64,000 nt of DNA from Antarcticibacterium arcticum (GTDB taxonomy: Bacteria; Bacteroidota; Bacteroidia; Flavobacteriales; Flavobacteriaceae): positions 3,224,001 through 3,288,000 of the forward strand of contig NZ_CP042476.1 of NCBI RefSeq assembly GCF_007993795.1. The letters are read 5' to 3'. Each line of letters starts with the position of its first letter. The first letter of the stretch is position 1. The translations under genes and the position numbers were made by a program. Positions 1 through 8,089 of this stretch are shown here, one piece after another. Under the pieces are notes generated by a model. That model was given only the letters and a program-made list of their open reading frames with translations, made no database searches and had not been told where the DNA came from.

Positions 1-136
1 TTTTGATGACAACGCATGTGTTCTTTTGAACCCGGCCGGAGAAATGCGCGGTACCCGTGTATTTGGTCCGGTTGCCAGAGAACTTCGTGATAAGCAATTC
101 ATGAAGATTGTATCATTAGCACCTGAAGTGCTTTAA
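1..136 (+). CDS. rplN: 50S ribosomal protein uL14, C-terminal fragment
   Basis: The window opens inside this gene. About 44 C-terminal residues are readable in frame from base 2, ending in SLAPEVL and TAA. The stretch containing NPAGEMRGTRVFGPVARELR is the typical uL14 C-terminus. uL14 sits on the 50S subunit interface next to bL19. The position directly ahead of rplX matches the universal spc operon order. The N-terminal part lies outside the window. Confidence 0.95.
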   Translation, partial: FDDNACVLLNPAGEMRGTRVFGPVARELRDKQFMKIVSLAPEVL

Positions 137-147
137 TACATTATATT

Positions 148-459
148 ATGACAAAGCTTAAAGTAAAAACGGGAGATACCGTACGGGTTATCGCTGGTGA
201 CCATAAAGGTCAGGAGGGGAAAATTCAAAAAATTCTCCGTGAAAAGAACAAAGCCATTGTGGAAGGCGTGAACATGGTTTCTAAACATGAGAAGCCAAGT
301 GCAAAGAACCCACAGGGTGGAATTGTAAAGAAGGAAGCAGCGGTTCACCTTTCAAATTTATCTTTAATAGATAAAAAAGGAGATACTACCCGTGTAGGAT
401 ACAGAACCGAAGATGGAAAGAAAGTAAGATTTTCCAAAAAATCAAATGAAGTAATTTAG
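148..459 (+). CDS. rplX: 50S ribosomal protein uL24
   Basis: The protein has 103 residues, normal for uL24. It begins with a KOW motif (residues about 5-32, with GDTVRVIAGDHKGQEGKI), the RNA-binding fold that places uL24 on 23S rRNA as an early assembly initiator. It lies 11 bases after rplN and 2 bases before rplE, so it is co-transcribed in the spc operon. No unusual residues were seen. Confidence 0.97.
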   Translation: MTKLKVKTGDTVRVIAGDHKGQEGKIQKILREKNKAIVEGVNMVSKHEKPSAKNPQGGIVKKEAAVHLSNLSLIDKKGDTTRVGYRTEDGKKVRFSKKSNEVI

Positions 460-461
460 TT

Positions 462-1013
462 ATGGCATACGTACCAAGACTTAAACAAGAGTACAGAGAC
501 AGAGTAGTTTCAGCTCTTACAGAGGAATTCAGTTACTCAAACATCATGCAGGTTCCAAAACTTGAAAAAATAGTTTTGAGCCGTGGTGTAGGAGCAGCTG
601 TAGCAGATAAAAAGCTAATTGACCATGCGGTAGATGAATTAACAGCTATCACCGGTCAAAGAGCGGTATCAACCATTTCTAAAAAGGATGTTGCTTCTTT
701 TAAATTGCGTAAAGGAATGCCTATTGGGGCAAAAGTTACTTTGCGTGGAGAGAGAATGTATGAGTTCCTGGACCGTTTGATCACAAGTGCCCTTCCAAGG
801 GTTCGTGACTTCAACGGTATCAAAGCAACTGGTTTTGACGGTAGAGGTAATTATAACCTTGGTGTTACAGAACAAATTATATTTCCTGAGATCGATATCG
901 ATAAGGTAAATAGAATTAACGGTATGGACATCACTTTTGTGACCAGCGCCGCTACAGATAAAGAAGCAAAATCACTATTAACGGAACTAGGATTACCTTT
1001 TAAAAAGAATTAA
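462..1013 (+). CDS. rplE: 50S ribosomal protein uL5
   Basis: The protein has 183 residues, the usual length. Family signatures include KLEKIVLSRGVG near residue 35 and the C-terminal DITFVTSAATDKEAKSLL. uL5 binds 5S rRNA and contacts the P-site tRNA in the central protuberance. The ATG follows the rplX stop by 2 bases, which implies translational coupling. In E. coli the S8 operator lies at the start of rplE; no such structure was recognised here. Confidence 0.97.
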   Translation: MAYVPRLKQEYRDRVVSALTEEFSYSNIMQVPKLEKIVLSRGVGAAVADKKLIDHAVDELTAITGQRAVSTISKKDVASFKLRKGMPIGAKVTLRGERMYEFLDRLITSALPRVRDFNGIKATGFDGRGNYNLGVTEQIIFPEIDIDKVNRINGMDITFVTSAATDKEAKSLLTELGLPFKKN

Positions 1014-1015
1014 TT

Positions 1016-1285
1016 ATGGCTAAAGAATCAATGAAAGCCCGAGAGGTGAAGAGACAGGAAACGGTAAAGAAGTATGCTGAAAAAAGAAAGGCTTTAAAAG
1101 AGGCCGGTGATTTTGAAGGCTTACAAAAACTTCCGAAGAATGCTTCTCCAGTTCGTTTGCACAACCGTTGTAAAATAACAGGAAGACCAAGAGGTTATAT
1201 GAGAACTTTTGGAATTTCCCGTGTTACATTCAGGGAAATGGCAAATAACGGATTAATTCCTGGTGTTAGAAAAGCGAGTTGGTAA
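1016..1285 (+). CDS. rpsN: 30S ribosomal protein uS14, zinc-free long form
   Basis: The protein has 89 residues and the C-terminal signature NRCKITGRPRGYMRTFG. Only one cysteine is present, so the CxxC...CxxC zinc ribbon of the short form is absent and this is the long, zinc-independent type. uS14 belongs to the 30S head. The gene starts 2 bases after rplE and is followed by a 71-base gap holding a hairpin before rpsH. Confidence 0.97.
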   Translation: MAKESMKAREVKRQETVKKYAEKRKALKEAGDFEGLQKLPKNASPVRLHNRCKITGRPRGYMRTFGISRVTFREMANNGLIPGVRKASW

Positions 1286-1305
1286 TTAAGATTTAACAGG
1301 AGGAA

Positions 1306-1336
1306 GGTTTCAACCCAATAGTGGGTTTGAAAAACC
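1306..1336 (+). promoter_or_regulatory. hairpin in the rpsN-rpsH gap
   Basis: In an otherwise tight operon this 71-base gap contains GGTTTCAACCCA, a 4-base loop and TGGGTTTGAAAAACC. These pair with one bulge. There is no U-run, so it is not an intrinsic terminator. It could be a processing site or a protein-binding leader for rpsH. This is inference from pairing only. Confidence 0.4.
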
Positions 1337-1356
1337 ACTTTCGCAAATAAAAACAA

Positions 1357-1755
1357 ATGACTACAGATCCTATTGCAGATTATTTAACAAGAATTAGAAA
1401 TGCGGTACTTGCAAACCACAGAGTGGTTGAGATACCAGCTTCTAATCTTAAAAAGGAGATCACTAAAATATTATTCGATCAGGGATATATTCTTAGTTAC
1501 AAATTTGAGGACAATACCGCTCAGGGTACCATCAAAATAGCGCTTAAGTACGACAAACTTACTAAGGAGTCAGTAATAAAGAACATTCAACGAATAAGTA
1601 AACCCGGTCTACGTAAATATGCCGGTGCAAACGAAGTACCACGTATCCTTAATGGTCTTGGAATTGCTATTGTTTCTACTTCTCATGGAGTAATGACAGG
1701 AAAGCAGGCAAGAGCTCAAAAAGTTGGTGGGGAAGTTCTTTGCTACGTTTACTAA
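1357..1755 (+). CDS. rpsH: 30S ribosomal protein uS8
   Basis: The protein has 132 residues. The N-terminal DPIADYLTRIRNA and the C-terminal GLGIAIVSTSHGVMT motif are diagnostic of uS8, which binds helix 21 of 16S rRNA. In E. coli S8 represses its own operon. Here the 71-base gap upstream with a hairpin could be a comparable control point, but this is inference. Confidence 0.97.
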   Translation: MTTDPIADYLTRIRNAVLANHRVVEIPASNLKKEITKILFDQGYILSYKFEDNTAQGTIKIALKYDKLTKESVIKNIQRISKPGLRKYAGANEVPRILNGLGIAIVSTSHGVMTGKQARAQKVGGEVLCYVY

Positions 1756-1772
1756 TACTAAAGACTTAAGAA

Positions 1773-2315
1773 ATGTCAAGAATAGGTAAAAACCCAATCA
1801 CCATTCCACAAGGCGTTACTGTTGACGTTAAGGACGGAATTGTGACGGTAAAAGGAAAATTAGGAGAATTATCTCAGGAATATAGTGACATCGACATTAA
1901 AATTGAAGATGGAATCATTACTTTTGAGCGAAATTCTGATAAGAAGGACCAAAAAGCAAAGCACGGGTTATACCGTTCTTTGGTAAACAATATGATTGAA
2001 GGGGTTTCCAATGGTTTCACAAAACAGCTTGAACTTGTAGGAGTAGGTTATCGTGCCTCTCACCAGGGACAAAAGCTGGATCTGGCCGTAGGATTCTCTC
2101 ACAATATTGTTTTTGAACTGGCTCCTGAGATCACCGTAGAAACAGTTTCAGATAAAGGTAAGAACCCTATCGTGAAATTGTCTTCTTACGATAAACAACT
2201 GGTAGGCCAGGTAGCCTCTAAAATTCGTTCCTTCCGCGCTCCGGAACCTTACAAAGGAAAAGGAATTAAATTTGTAGGAGAAGTATTAAGAAGAAAAGCA
2301 GGTAAATCTGCTTAA
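1773..2315 (+). CDS. rplF: 50S ribosomal protein uL6
   Basis: The protein has 180 residues with the tandem uL6 fold. The N-terminus is MSRIGKNPITIPQGV, and the C-terminal signature PEPYKGKGIKFVGEVLRRKAGK sits at about residues 153-178. uL6 lies near the sarcin-ricin loop and the L7/L12 stalk base. It follows rpsH by 17 bases in the same operon. Confidence 0.97.
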   Translation: MSRIGKNPITIPQGVTVDVKDGIVTVKGKLGELSQEYSDIDIKIEDGIITFERNSDKKDQKAKHGLYRSLVNNMIEGVSNGFTKQLELVGVGYRASHQGQKLDLAVGFSHNIVFELAPEITVETVSDKGKNPIVKLSSYDKQLVGQVASKIRSFRAPEPYKGKGIKFVGEVLRRKAGKSA

Positions 2316-2327
2316 TAGAGTTTAGAT

Positions 2328-2684
2328 ATGGCATTTTCGAAAACAAATAGAAGAAACAAGATTAAGAAGAGGATCCGTAAAGATATTACGGGAACCCAAA
2401 GCCGTCCAAGATTGGCAGTTTTCAGGAGCAATAAAGAAATTTATGCCCAGATAGTTGACGATGTGGAAGGAAAAACTTTGGCATCAGCTTCTTCAAGAGA
2501 TAAGGACGTAACATCTGCAGAAGGTAACAAGATTGAAAAAGCAGCTCTTGTTGGTAAAGCCCTTGCAGAAAAAGCGAAACAAGCCGGAATTGAAACCATC
2601 TCCTTTGACAGGGGCGGGTATTTATATCACGGAAGAGTTAAATCATTGGCCGACGGTGCCCGTGAAGGCGGACTAAAATTCTAA
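2328..2684 (+). CDS. rplR: 50S ribosomal protein uL18
   Basis: The protein has 118 residues, normal length, with a basic N-terminus (KTNRRNKIKKRIRK) and the RPRLAVFRSNKEIYAQIVDD motif. The C-terminal FDRGGYLYHGRVKSLADGAREGGL is typical. uL18 brings 5S rRNA into the central protuberance together with uL5. It lies 12 bases after rplF. Confidence 0.97.
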   Translation: MAFSKTNRRNKIKKRIRKDITGTQSRPRLAVFRSNKEIYAQIVDDVEGKTLASASSRDKDVTSAEGNKIEKAALVGKALAEKAKQAGIETISFDRGGYLYHGRVKSLADGAREGGLKF

Positions 2685-2691
2685 TTAAGAT

Positions 2692-3216
2692 ATGTATCAA
2701 GATTATAAAAATGTAGAACTTGTAAAACCGGTTGGTCTTGAATTAAAAGATCGTTTGGTAGGTGTACAACGTGTTACAAAAGTTACAAAAGGTGGTAGAG
2801 CATTTGGATTTTCTGCAATTGTTGTTGTAGGAGATGAGAATGGAGTTGTTGGACAGGGATTAGGTAAATCTAAAGAGGTTGCTGATGCTATTTCCAAAGC
2901 TGTTGAAGACGCCAAAAAGAACTTGGTTAGAATTCCTTTGAACAAAGGAACTATACCTCACGAGCAAAAAGGGAAATATGGTGGAGCAAGAGTATTATTG
3001 TTGCCAGCAGCAACAGGAACCGGGGTTATAGCCGGTGGTGCAATACGTGCCGTACTGGAATCTGTTGGGGTGCATGATGTACTTTCTAAGAATCAAGGTT
3101 CTTCCAACCCTCATAACGTAGTAAAAGCTACCTTTGACGCTTTGTTGCAATTAAGAAATGCACAAACTGTAGCCAAGCAACGTGGAGTATCATTGGATAA
3201 AGTATTTAAAGGTTAA
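2692..3216 (+). CDS. rpsE: 30S ribosomal protein uS5
   Basis: The protein has 174 residues. The double-stranded RNA-binding-like N-domain contains RVTKVTKGGRAFGFSAIVVVGD (about residues 27-48). The C-domain holds GTGVIAGGAIRAVLESVGVHD. uS5 affects decoding fidelity and forms part of the mRNA entry channel. Start ATG is 8 bases after the rplR stop. Confidence 0.97.
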   Translation: MYQDYKNVELVKPVGLELKDRLVGVQRVTKVTKGGRAFGFSAIVVVGDENGVVGQGLGKSKEVADAISKAVEDAKKNLVRIPLNKGTIPHEQKGKYGGARVLLLPAATGTGVIAGGAIRAVLESVGVHDVLSKNQGSSNPHNVVKATFDALLQLRNAQTVAKQRGVSLDKVFKG

Positions 3217-3227
3217 TAAAGGATAAG

Positions 3228-3410
3228 ATGGGAAAGATAAAAGTTACATTGGTAAAAAGCGCGATCAAACGCCCTAAAAACCAAAAACTTAATTTAGAGG
3301 CCCTTGGTCTTAAGAAATTAAACCAGGTGGTAGAACACGAGAACACACCAAATATCCTTGGTATGGTAAACAAAGTTAAACACTTAGTTTCTGTTGAAGA
3401 AACAAAATAA
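3228..3410 (+). CDS. rpmD: 50S ribosomal protein uL30
   Basis: A compact 60-residue protein, MGKIKVTLVKSAIKRPKNQK at the start and GMVNKVKHLVSVEE at the end, matching the short bacterial uL30. It sits between rpsE and rplO as in nearly all bacteria. Confidence 0.96.
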   Translation: MGKIKVTLVKSAIKRPKNQKLNLEALGLKKLNQVVEHENTPNILGMVNKVKHLVSVEETK

Positions 3411-3418
3411 TACAGCAA

Positions 3419-3871
3419 ATGAATTTAAGTAACTTAAAACCTGCAAAAGGTTCAGTTCAAAGTAACAGTAAGCGTGTAGGTAGAGGAGAAGGATCCGGTA
3501 AAGGAGGAACTTCTACCCGTGGGCATAAAGGGGCAAAATCCCGTTCTGGTTACTCCAAGAAAATTGGTTTTGAAGGTGGACAAATGCCGCTTCAAAGAAG
3601 GGTGCCTAAGTTTGGTTTTACCAACATTAACCGTAAAGAGTACCAGGGTATCAATCTTGATACACTTCAGGCGTTAGTGGATAATGGTAGAATTACAGAT
3701 ACTGTAGATATGCAGGTGTTGGTTGAAAACGGTCTTGCCGGAAAAAACGAACTTGTAAAGATATTGGGTAGAGGAGAATTAAAAGCAACGTTGAAAATAT
3801 CTGTTCATAAATTTACTGCCTCAGCTAAGGAAGCTATTGAAGCCGCCGGAGGTGAAGTTGTTACTTTATAA
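3419..3871 (+). CDS. rplO: 50S ribosomal protein uL15
   Basis: The protein has 150 residues. The glycine/arginine-rich N-terminal extension (RVGRGEGSGKGGTSTRGHKG, about residues 20-40) threads into 23S rRNA. The FEGGQMPLQRRVPKFGF motif and the globular C-domain follow. It lies 10 bases before secY, the universal arrangement. Confidence 0.97.
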   Translation: MNLSNLKPAKGSVQSNSKRVGRGEGSGKGGTSTRGHKGAKSRSGYSKKIGFEGGQMPLQRRVPKFGFTNINRKEYQGINLDTLQALVDNGRITDTVDMQVLVENGLAGKNELVKILGRGELKATLKISVHKFTASAKEAIEAAGGEVVTL

Positions 3872-3881
3872 TAGATAAACG

Positions 3882-5219
3882 ATGAAATTTATCAATACTC
3901 TTAAGAATATCTGGAAAATTGAGGAGCTAAAGAACCGCATCTTAGTTACTCTTGGATTATTATTGGTGTACCGTTTTGGTGCACAGGTAGTACTTCCCGG
4001 GGTAGATGCATCGCAGCTTGCCAATTTAGCCAATCAAACAGACGGAGGTCTTCTTGGCCTTCTTAATGCTTTCACCGGAGGTGCTTTTTCAAACGCCTCT
4101 GTTTTTGCATTGGGAATTATGCCATACATCTCTGCTTCTATTGTGGTGCAGTTAATGGGAATTGCGGTTCCTTACCTGCAAAAACTGCAAAAAGATGGCG
4201 AGAGTGGTAGAAGAAAGATCAACCAGATCACCCGTTGGTTAACCATAGCAATTACCCTTGTTCAAGGGCCTGGTTATATTTATAACCTGTTTGCAACGTT
4301 GCCTCCAAGTGCATTTATGCTTGGAAGTACTGTAACTTTCGTAGTTTCCTCTGTTATTATATTAACTACAGGAACCATCTTCGCTATGTGGCTGGGTGAG
4401 AAAATTACAGATAAAGGAATTGGAAATGGTATTTCCCTGTTGATTATGGTTGGTATTATTGCCACCCTTCCGCAGGCCTTTATTCAGGAATTTGCATCAA
4501 GAGTTTTTGAATCAAACGGTGGTTTGATCATGATCTTAATTGAATTGGTAATTTGGTTTGCTATCATAATGGCTTCTGTAATGTTGGTAATGGCGGTACG
4601 TCAAATACCAGTTCAGTATGCCAGGAGAACCGCCTCTGGCGGATACGAGAAGAATGTATTTGGATCAAGACAATACATTCCTTTAAAATTAAATGCTTCC
4701 GGGGTAATGCCAATTATCTTTGCCCAGGCAATTATGTTTATACCGGCTGCAGTAGCAGGACTGTCTGATGGGGAAACCTCTCAGGGAATTGCAGCAGCTT
4801 TTAGTGATATTTTTGGTTTCTGGTATAATGTGGTTTTCGCTTTATTGATTATAGTATTTACTTACTTCTATACAGCGATCACAGTACCAACCAATAAAAT
4901 GGCCGATGATCTTAAGAGAAGCGGTGGGTTTATTCCCGGGATTCGTCCTGGAGGGGAAACCTCAGAATTTCTTGACAGGATCATGTCACAAATAACCCTT
5001 CCGGGTTCAATATTCCTGGCTCTTATAGCAGTGTTCCCTGCTATAGTAGTTCAACTGTTAGGTGTGCAAGCAGGATGGGCGTTGTTCTTTGGAGGTACCT
5101 CCCTGTTAATTATGGTAGGGGTTGCGATTGATACTATTCAACAAGTGAATTCATACTTGCTGAACAGGCATTACGATGGATTGATGAAATCTGGTAAGAA
5201 TAGAAAAGCAGTAGCGTAA
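3882..5219 (+). CDS. secY: preprotein translocase subunit SecY
   Basis: This 445-residue polytopic inner-membrane protein is the pore of the Sec translocon. The N-terminus (FINTLKNIWKIEELKNRI) precedes the first membrane helix with the plug region. Later signatures include GIMPYISASIVVQLM, the cytosolic loop QIPVQYARR, and KRSGGFIPGIRPG near residue 345. About ten hydrophobic segments are visible. Placement between rplO and infA is standard for the phylum. Partners SecE and SecG are not in the window. Confidence 0.97.
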   Translation: MKFINTLKNIWKIEELKNRILVTLGLLLVYRFGAQVVLPGVDASQLANLANQTDGGLLGLLNAFTGGAFSNASVFALGIMPYISASIVVQLMGIAVPYLQKLQKDGESGRRKINQITRWLTIAITLVQGPGYIYNLFATLPPSAFMLGSTVTFVVSSVIILTTGTIFAMWLGEKITDKGIGNGISLLIMVGIIATLPQAFIQEFASRVFESNGGLIMILIELVIWFAIIMASVMLVMAVRQIPVQYARRTASGGYEKNVFGSRQYIPLKLNASGVMPIIFAQAIMFIPAAVAGLSDGETSQGIAAAFSDIFGFWYNVVFALLIIVFTYFYTAITVPTNKMADDLKRSGGFIPGIRPGGETSEFLDRIMSQITLPGSIFLALIAVFPAIVVQLLGVQAGWALFFGGTSLLIMVGVAIDTIQQVNSYLLNRHYDGLMKSGKNRKAVA

Positions 5220-5222
5220 ACT

Positions 5223-5438
5223 ATGGCAAAACAATCAGCAATAGAACAAGACGGAACGATCATTGAGGCATTGTCCAATGCGATGTTTCGTGTAGAACTG
5301 GAGAACGGTCACGTTGTGACTGCCCATATTTCGGGTAAAATGCGTATGCATTACATTAAGTTGTTACCCGGGGATAAAGTGAAATTAGAAATGAGTCCTT
5401 ATGATCTATCTAAGGCTCGAATAACTTACAGATATTAA
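5223..5438 (+). CDS. infA: translation initiation factor IF-1
   Basis: The 71-residue single OB-fold protein has the signature NAMFRVELENGH and GDKVKLEMSPYDLSKARITYR. IF-1 occupies the 30S A site during initiation. It starts 3 bases after secY and 5 bases before rpmJ, so all three are co-transcribed. Confidence 0.97.
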   Translation: MAKQSAIEQDGTIIEALSNAMFRVELENGHVVTAHISGKMRMHYIKLLPGDKVKLEMSPYDLSKARITYRY

Positions 5439-5443
5439 TTAAG

Positions 5444-5560
5444 ATGAAAGTTAGAGCATCAGTTAAAAAAAGAAGTGCCGAGTGCAAAATTGTACGTAGA
5501 AAAGGCAGACTTTACGTGATTAACAAAAAAAATCCGAAATTCAAACAAAGACAAGGATAA
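5444..5560 (+). CDS. rpmJ: 50S ribosomal protein bL36, zinc-lacking form
   Basis: This short ORF encodes 38 residues, beginning MKVRASVKKRSAECKIVRRK and ending KKNPKFKQRQG. Canonical bL36 binds zinc through three cysteines and a histidine. Here only Cys14 remains. The positions equivalent to Cys11, Cys27 and the histidine are Ser, Asn and Phe, so this is a zinc-independent type. It fits exactly between infA and rpsM, 3 bases before the latter. Confidence 0.95.
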   Translation: MKVRASVKKRSAECKIVRRKGRLYVINKKNPKFKQRQG

Positions 5561-5563
5561 GTT

Positions 5564-5938
5564 ATGGCTAGAATTGCAGGGGTAGATATACCAAAACAAA
5601 AACGCGGAGTTATAGCATTAACCTATATCTTCGGAATCGGAAAAAGCAGAGCTCAGGAGATCCTGAAGGAAGCAAATGTTGACGAAAGCATAAAAGTATC
5701 AGATTGGGATGATGATCAAATTGGTCGTATTCGTGATGCTGTTGGAGTTTTCAAAATTGAAGGTGAACTACGTTCAGAAGTTCAGTTGAGCATTAAACGT
5801 CTAATGGATATTGGAAGCTACCGTGGTATTCGCCACCGTTCAGGACTTCCTTTAAGAGGACAACGCACAAAGAACAATTCCAGAACGAGAAAAGGAAGAA
5901 GAAAAACAGTTGCCAACAAGAAGAAAGCAACTAAATAA
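5564..5938 (+). CDS. rpsM: 30S ribosomal protein uS13
   Basis: The protein has 124 residues. The N-terminus MARIAGVDIPKQKRGVIALTYIFGIG contains the helix-two-turn-helix region. The RGIRHRSGLPLRGQRTKNNSRTRKG motif occupies residues about 87-111. The basic tail reaches the P-site tRNA. First gene of the alpha-type block, and 8 bases before rpsK. Confidence 0.97.
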   Translation: MARIAGVDIPKQKRGVIALTYIFGIGKSRAQEILKEANVDESIKVSDWDDDQIGRIRDAVGVFKIEGELRSEVQLSIKRLMDIGSYRGIRHRSGLPLRGQRTKNNSRTRKGRRKTVANKKKATK

Positions 5939-5946
5939 TAAGTAGG

Positions 5947-6336
5947 ATGGCAAAAACTAAAACAGCTCAAAAGAAACGTAAAGTAATCGTTGAGTCAAAT
6001 GGAGAAGCGCATGTTACTGCTTCTTTCAACAACATTATTATCTCTCTTACAAATAAAAAAGGAGATTTGATTTCCTGGTCTTCAGCCGGTAAAATGGGCT
6101 TTAGAGGATCCAAGAAAAATACTCCTTATGCTGCTCAATTAGCTGCTGAAGATGCATCTAAAGTTGCACACGAAGCAGGATTGCGCAAAGTAAAGGTATT
6201 TGTAAAAGGACCGGGTAACGGAAGGGAATCTGCAATACGATCTATTCACAATGCAGGAATTGAAGTAACTGAAATTATTGATGTTACTCCAATGCCACAT
6301 AACGGTTGTCGTCCTCCAAAGAGACGTAGAGTTTAA
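5947..6336 (+). CDS. rpsK: 30S ribosomal protein uS11
   Basis: The protein has 129 residues with the signature GPGNGRESAIRSIHNAGIEVTEIIDVTPMPHNGCRPPKRRRV split over its last 45 residues. uS11 forms the 30S platform near the mRNA exit. It is followed by a 95-base gap with a structured segment before rpsD. Confidence 0.97.
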   Translation: MAKTKTAQKKRKVIVESNGEAHVTASFNNIIISLTNKKGDLISWSSAGKMGFRGSKKNTPYAAQLAAEDASKVAHEAGLRKVKVFVKGPGNGRESAIRSIHNAGIEVTEIIDVTPMPHNGCRPPKRRRV

Positions 6337-6360
6337 TAAATTTTAATAATAAGTATAACA

Positions 6361-6415
6361 AAGAAAGCAAGAAGATCTGCGAAGGACAGTGACCTTAATT
6401 CCTGATCGCTTTCTT
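6361..6415 (+). promoter_or_regulatory. structured leader candidate ahead of rpsD
   Basis: The 95-base rpsK-rpsD gap contains nested complementary segments: AAGAAAGC (6361-6368) with GCTTTCTT (6408-6415), GATC (6374-6377) with GATC (6404-6407), and AAGG (6382-6385) with CCTT (6393-6396) around a 7-base loop. No U-run follows, so it is not a terminator. S4 is a known autogenous regulator in E. coli and Bacillus, so an S4-binding leader is a reasonable reading, but binding is inferred. Confidence 0.5.
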
Positions 6416-6431
6416 AATAATCAATTTTTCA

Positions 6432-7037
6432 ATGGCAAGATATACTGGTCCAAAGACTAAAATCGCCCGTAAGTTTGGCGAAGCAATTTTCGGAGATGAC
6501 AAATCTTTCGAAAAAAGAAATTACCCTCCGGGACAACATGGTAATAACCGTAGAAGAGGTAAAAAATCTGAATACGCTGTCCAGTTAATGGAAAAGCAAA
6601 AAGCAAAATATACTTATGGTATATTAGAGCGTCAATTCAGGAATATGTTTGAAAAAGCAACAAGATCTTCGGGTATTACCGGAGAGGTGCTTTTACAGTT
6701 ATGTGAATCACGTTTAGACAACGTTGTATATAGAATGGGTGTTTCCTCTTCTCGTCGCGGTGCAAGACAATTGGTTTCACACAGGCATATTACAGTAAAC
6801 GGTGAGGTGGTAAACATTCCTTCTTATCAATTACTGCCAGGAGATGTTGTAGGTGTAAGAGAGAAATCTAAATCTCTATCTGCAATACAGGAATCTTTAT
6901 CCAACAATAGTGCAACCTATGAGTGGATGACCTGGAATAATGAAACAAAGCAAGGAACTTTTGTTTCAGTACCCGGAAGAGTTCAAATCCCGGAAAATAT
7001 TAATGAACAATTCATCGTCGAATTATATTCGAAGTAA
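6432..7037 (+). CDS. rpsD: 30S ribosomal protein uS4, zinc-free form
   Basis: The protein has 201 residues. The N-terminal segment MARYTGPKTKIARKFGEAIF lacks the cysteine cluster of zinc-binding S4. The S4 RNA-binding domain is at about residues 92-155 (ESRLDNVVYRMG...SRRGARQLVSHRHITVNG). S4 starts 30S assembly and often represses its own mRNA. The preceding gap holds a foldable leader at 6361-6415. Confidence 0.97.
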   Translation: MARYTGPKTKIARKFGEAIFGDDKSFEKRNYPPGQHGNNRRRGKKSEYAVQLMEKQKAKYTYGILERQFRNMFEKATRSSGITGEVLLQLCESRLDNVVYRMGVSSSRRGARQLVSHRHITVNGEVVNIPSYQLLPGDVVGVREKSKSLSAIQESLSNNSATYEWMTWNNETKQGTFVSVPGRVQIPENINEQFIVELYSK

Positions 7038-7057
7038 TAATTCACAGAAGTCGTAAT

Positions 7058-8050
7058 ATGGCAATACTAAATTTTCAGAAGCCCGATAAAGTTATAATGA
7101 TTGATTCAACCGATTTCGAAGGGAAATTTGAATTTCGCCCTTTGGAACCAGGATATGGATTAACCGTTGGTAACGCTTTAAGAAGAGTGCTGTTATCATC
7201 ATTAGAAGGATTCGCAATAACTTCAGTTCGCATTGAAGGAGTTGACCACGAGTTCTCTACAATCCCAGGCGTGGTTGAAGATGTAACAGAAATTATATTA
7301 AACCTGAAACAAGTAAGGTTTAAAAGGCAAATTGATGAAATAGACAACGAAGCCGTTACCATTTCTGTTTCCGGTCAAGAGCAGCTTACTGCCGGACATT
7401 TCCAGAAGTTCATTTCAGGATTTCAAATATTAAACCCTGATCTGGTTATTTGTAACCTTGATAAGAAAGTAAGTTTCAATATGGAGCTTACTGTTGAAAA
7501 AGGAAGAGGATATGTTCCTGCTGAAGAGAATAAAAAGGCCAACGCACCTCTTGGTACTATTTTTACAGATTCGGTTTATACCCCAATCAAAAATGTAAAA
7601 TACAGTATTGAAAACTATCGTGTAGAACAAAAGACAGATTACGAGAAACTTGTTTTCGAAATAGTAAGCGACGGTTCTATACACCCTAAGGAAGCATTGA
7701 CTGAGGCTGCTAAAACATTGATCCATCACTTTATGCTGTTCAGCGATGAGCGCATAACTCTTGAGGCCGATGAAATAGCACAAACTGAAACTTATGATGA
7801 AGAATCCCTTCACATGAGACAGTTGCTTAAAACCAAGCTGGTAGATATGGACCTTTCAGTAAGAGCATTAAACTGCCTTAAAGCTGCAGAAGTTGATACC
7901 CTTGGAGATTTAGTATCCTACAATAAAAACGACTTGATGAAGTTCCGTAACTTCGGTAAGAAATCTTTGACAGAGCTCGAAGAGCTTGTAAACAACAAAG
8001 GTTTAAACTTTGGTATGGATCTTTCAAAATATAAATTAGATAAAGACTAG
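7058..8050 (+). CDS. rpoA: DNA-directed RNA polymerase subunit alpha
   Basis: The protein has 330 residues. The N-terminal dimerisation domain (about 1-230) includes GYGLTVGNALRRVLLSSLEG, the alpha signature used for assembly with beta and beta'. The C-terminal domain (about 255-325) contains KFRNFGKKSLTELEELV, the helix-hairpin-helix that touches UP-element DNA and activators. It lies between rpsD and rplQ in the usual order, 20 bases after rpsD. Confidence 0.98.
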   Translation: MAILNFQKPDKVIMIDSTDFEGKFEFRPLEPGYGLTVGNALRRVLLSSLEGFAITSVRIEGVDHEFSTIPGVVEDVTEIILNLKQVRFKRQIDEIDNEAVTISVSGQEQLTAGHFQKFISGFQILNPDLVICNLDKKVSFNMELTVEKGRGYVPAEENKKANAPLGTIFTDSVYTPIKNVKYSIENYRVEQKTDYEKLVFEIVSDGSIHPKEALTEAAKTLIHHFMLFSDERITLEADEIAQTETYDEESLHMRQLLKTKLVDMDLSVRALNCLKAAEVDTLGDLVSYNKNDLMKFRNFGKKSLTELEELVNNKGLNFGMDLSKYKLDKD

Positions 8051-8089
8051 TTTCAGTTTAACTGGAGTTAGGTCTAAAAGAGAATAGTA

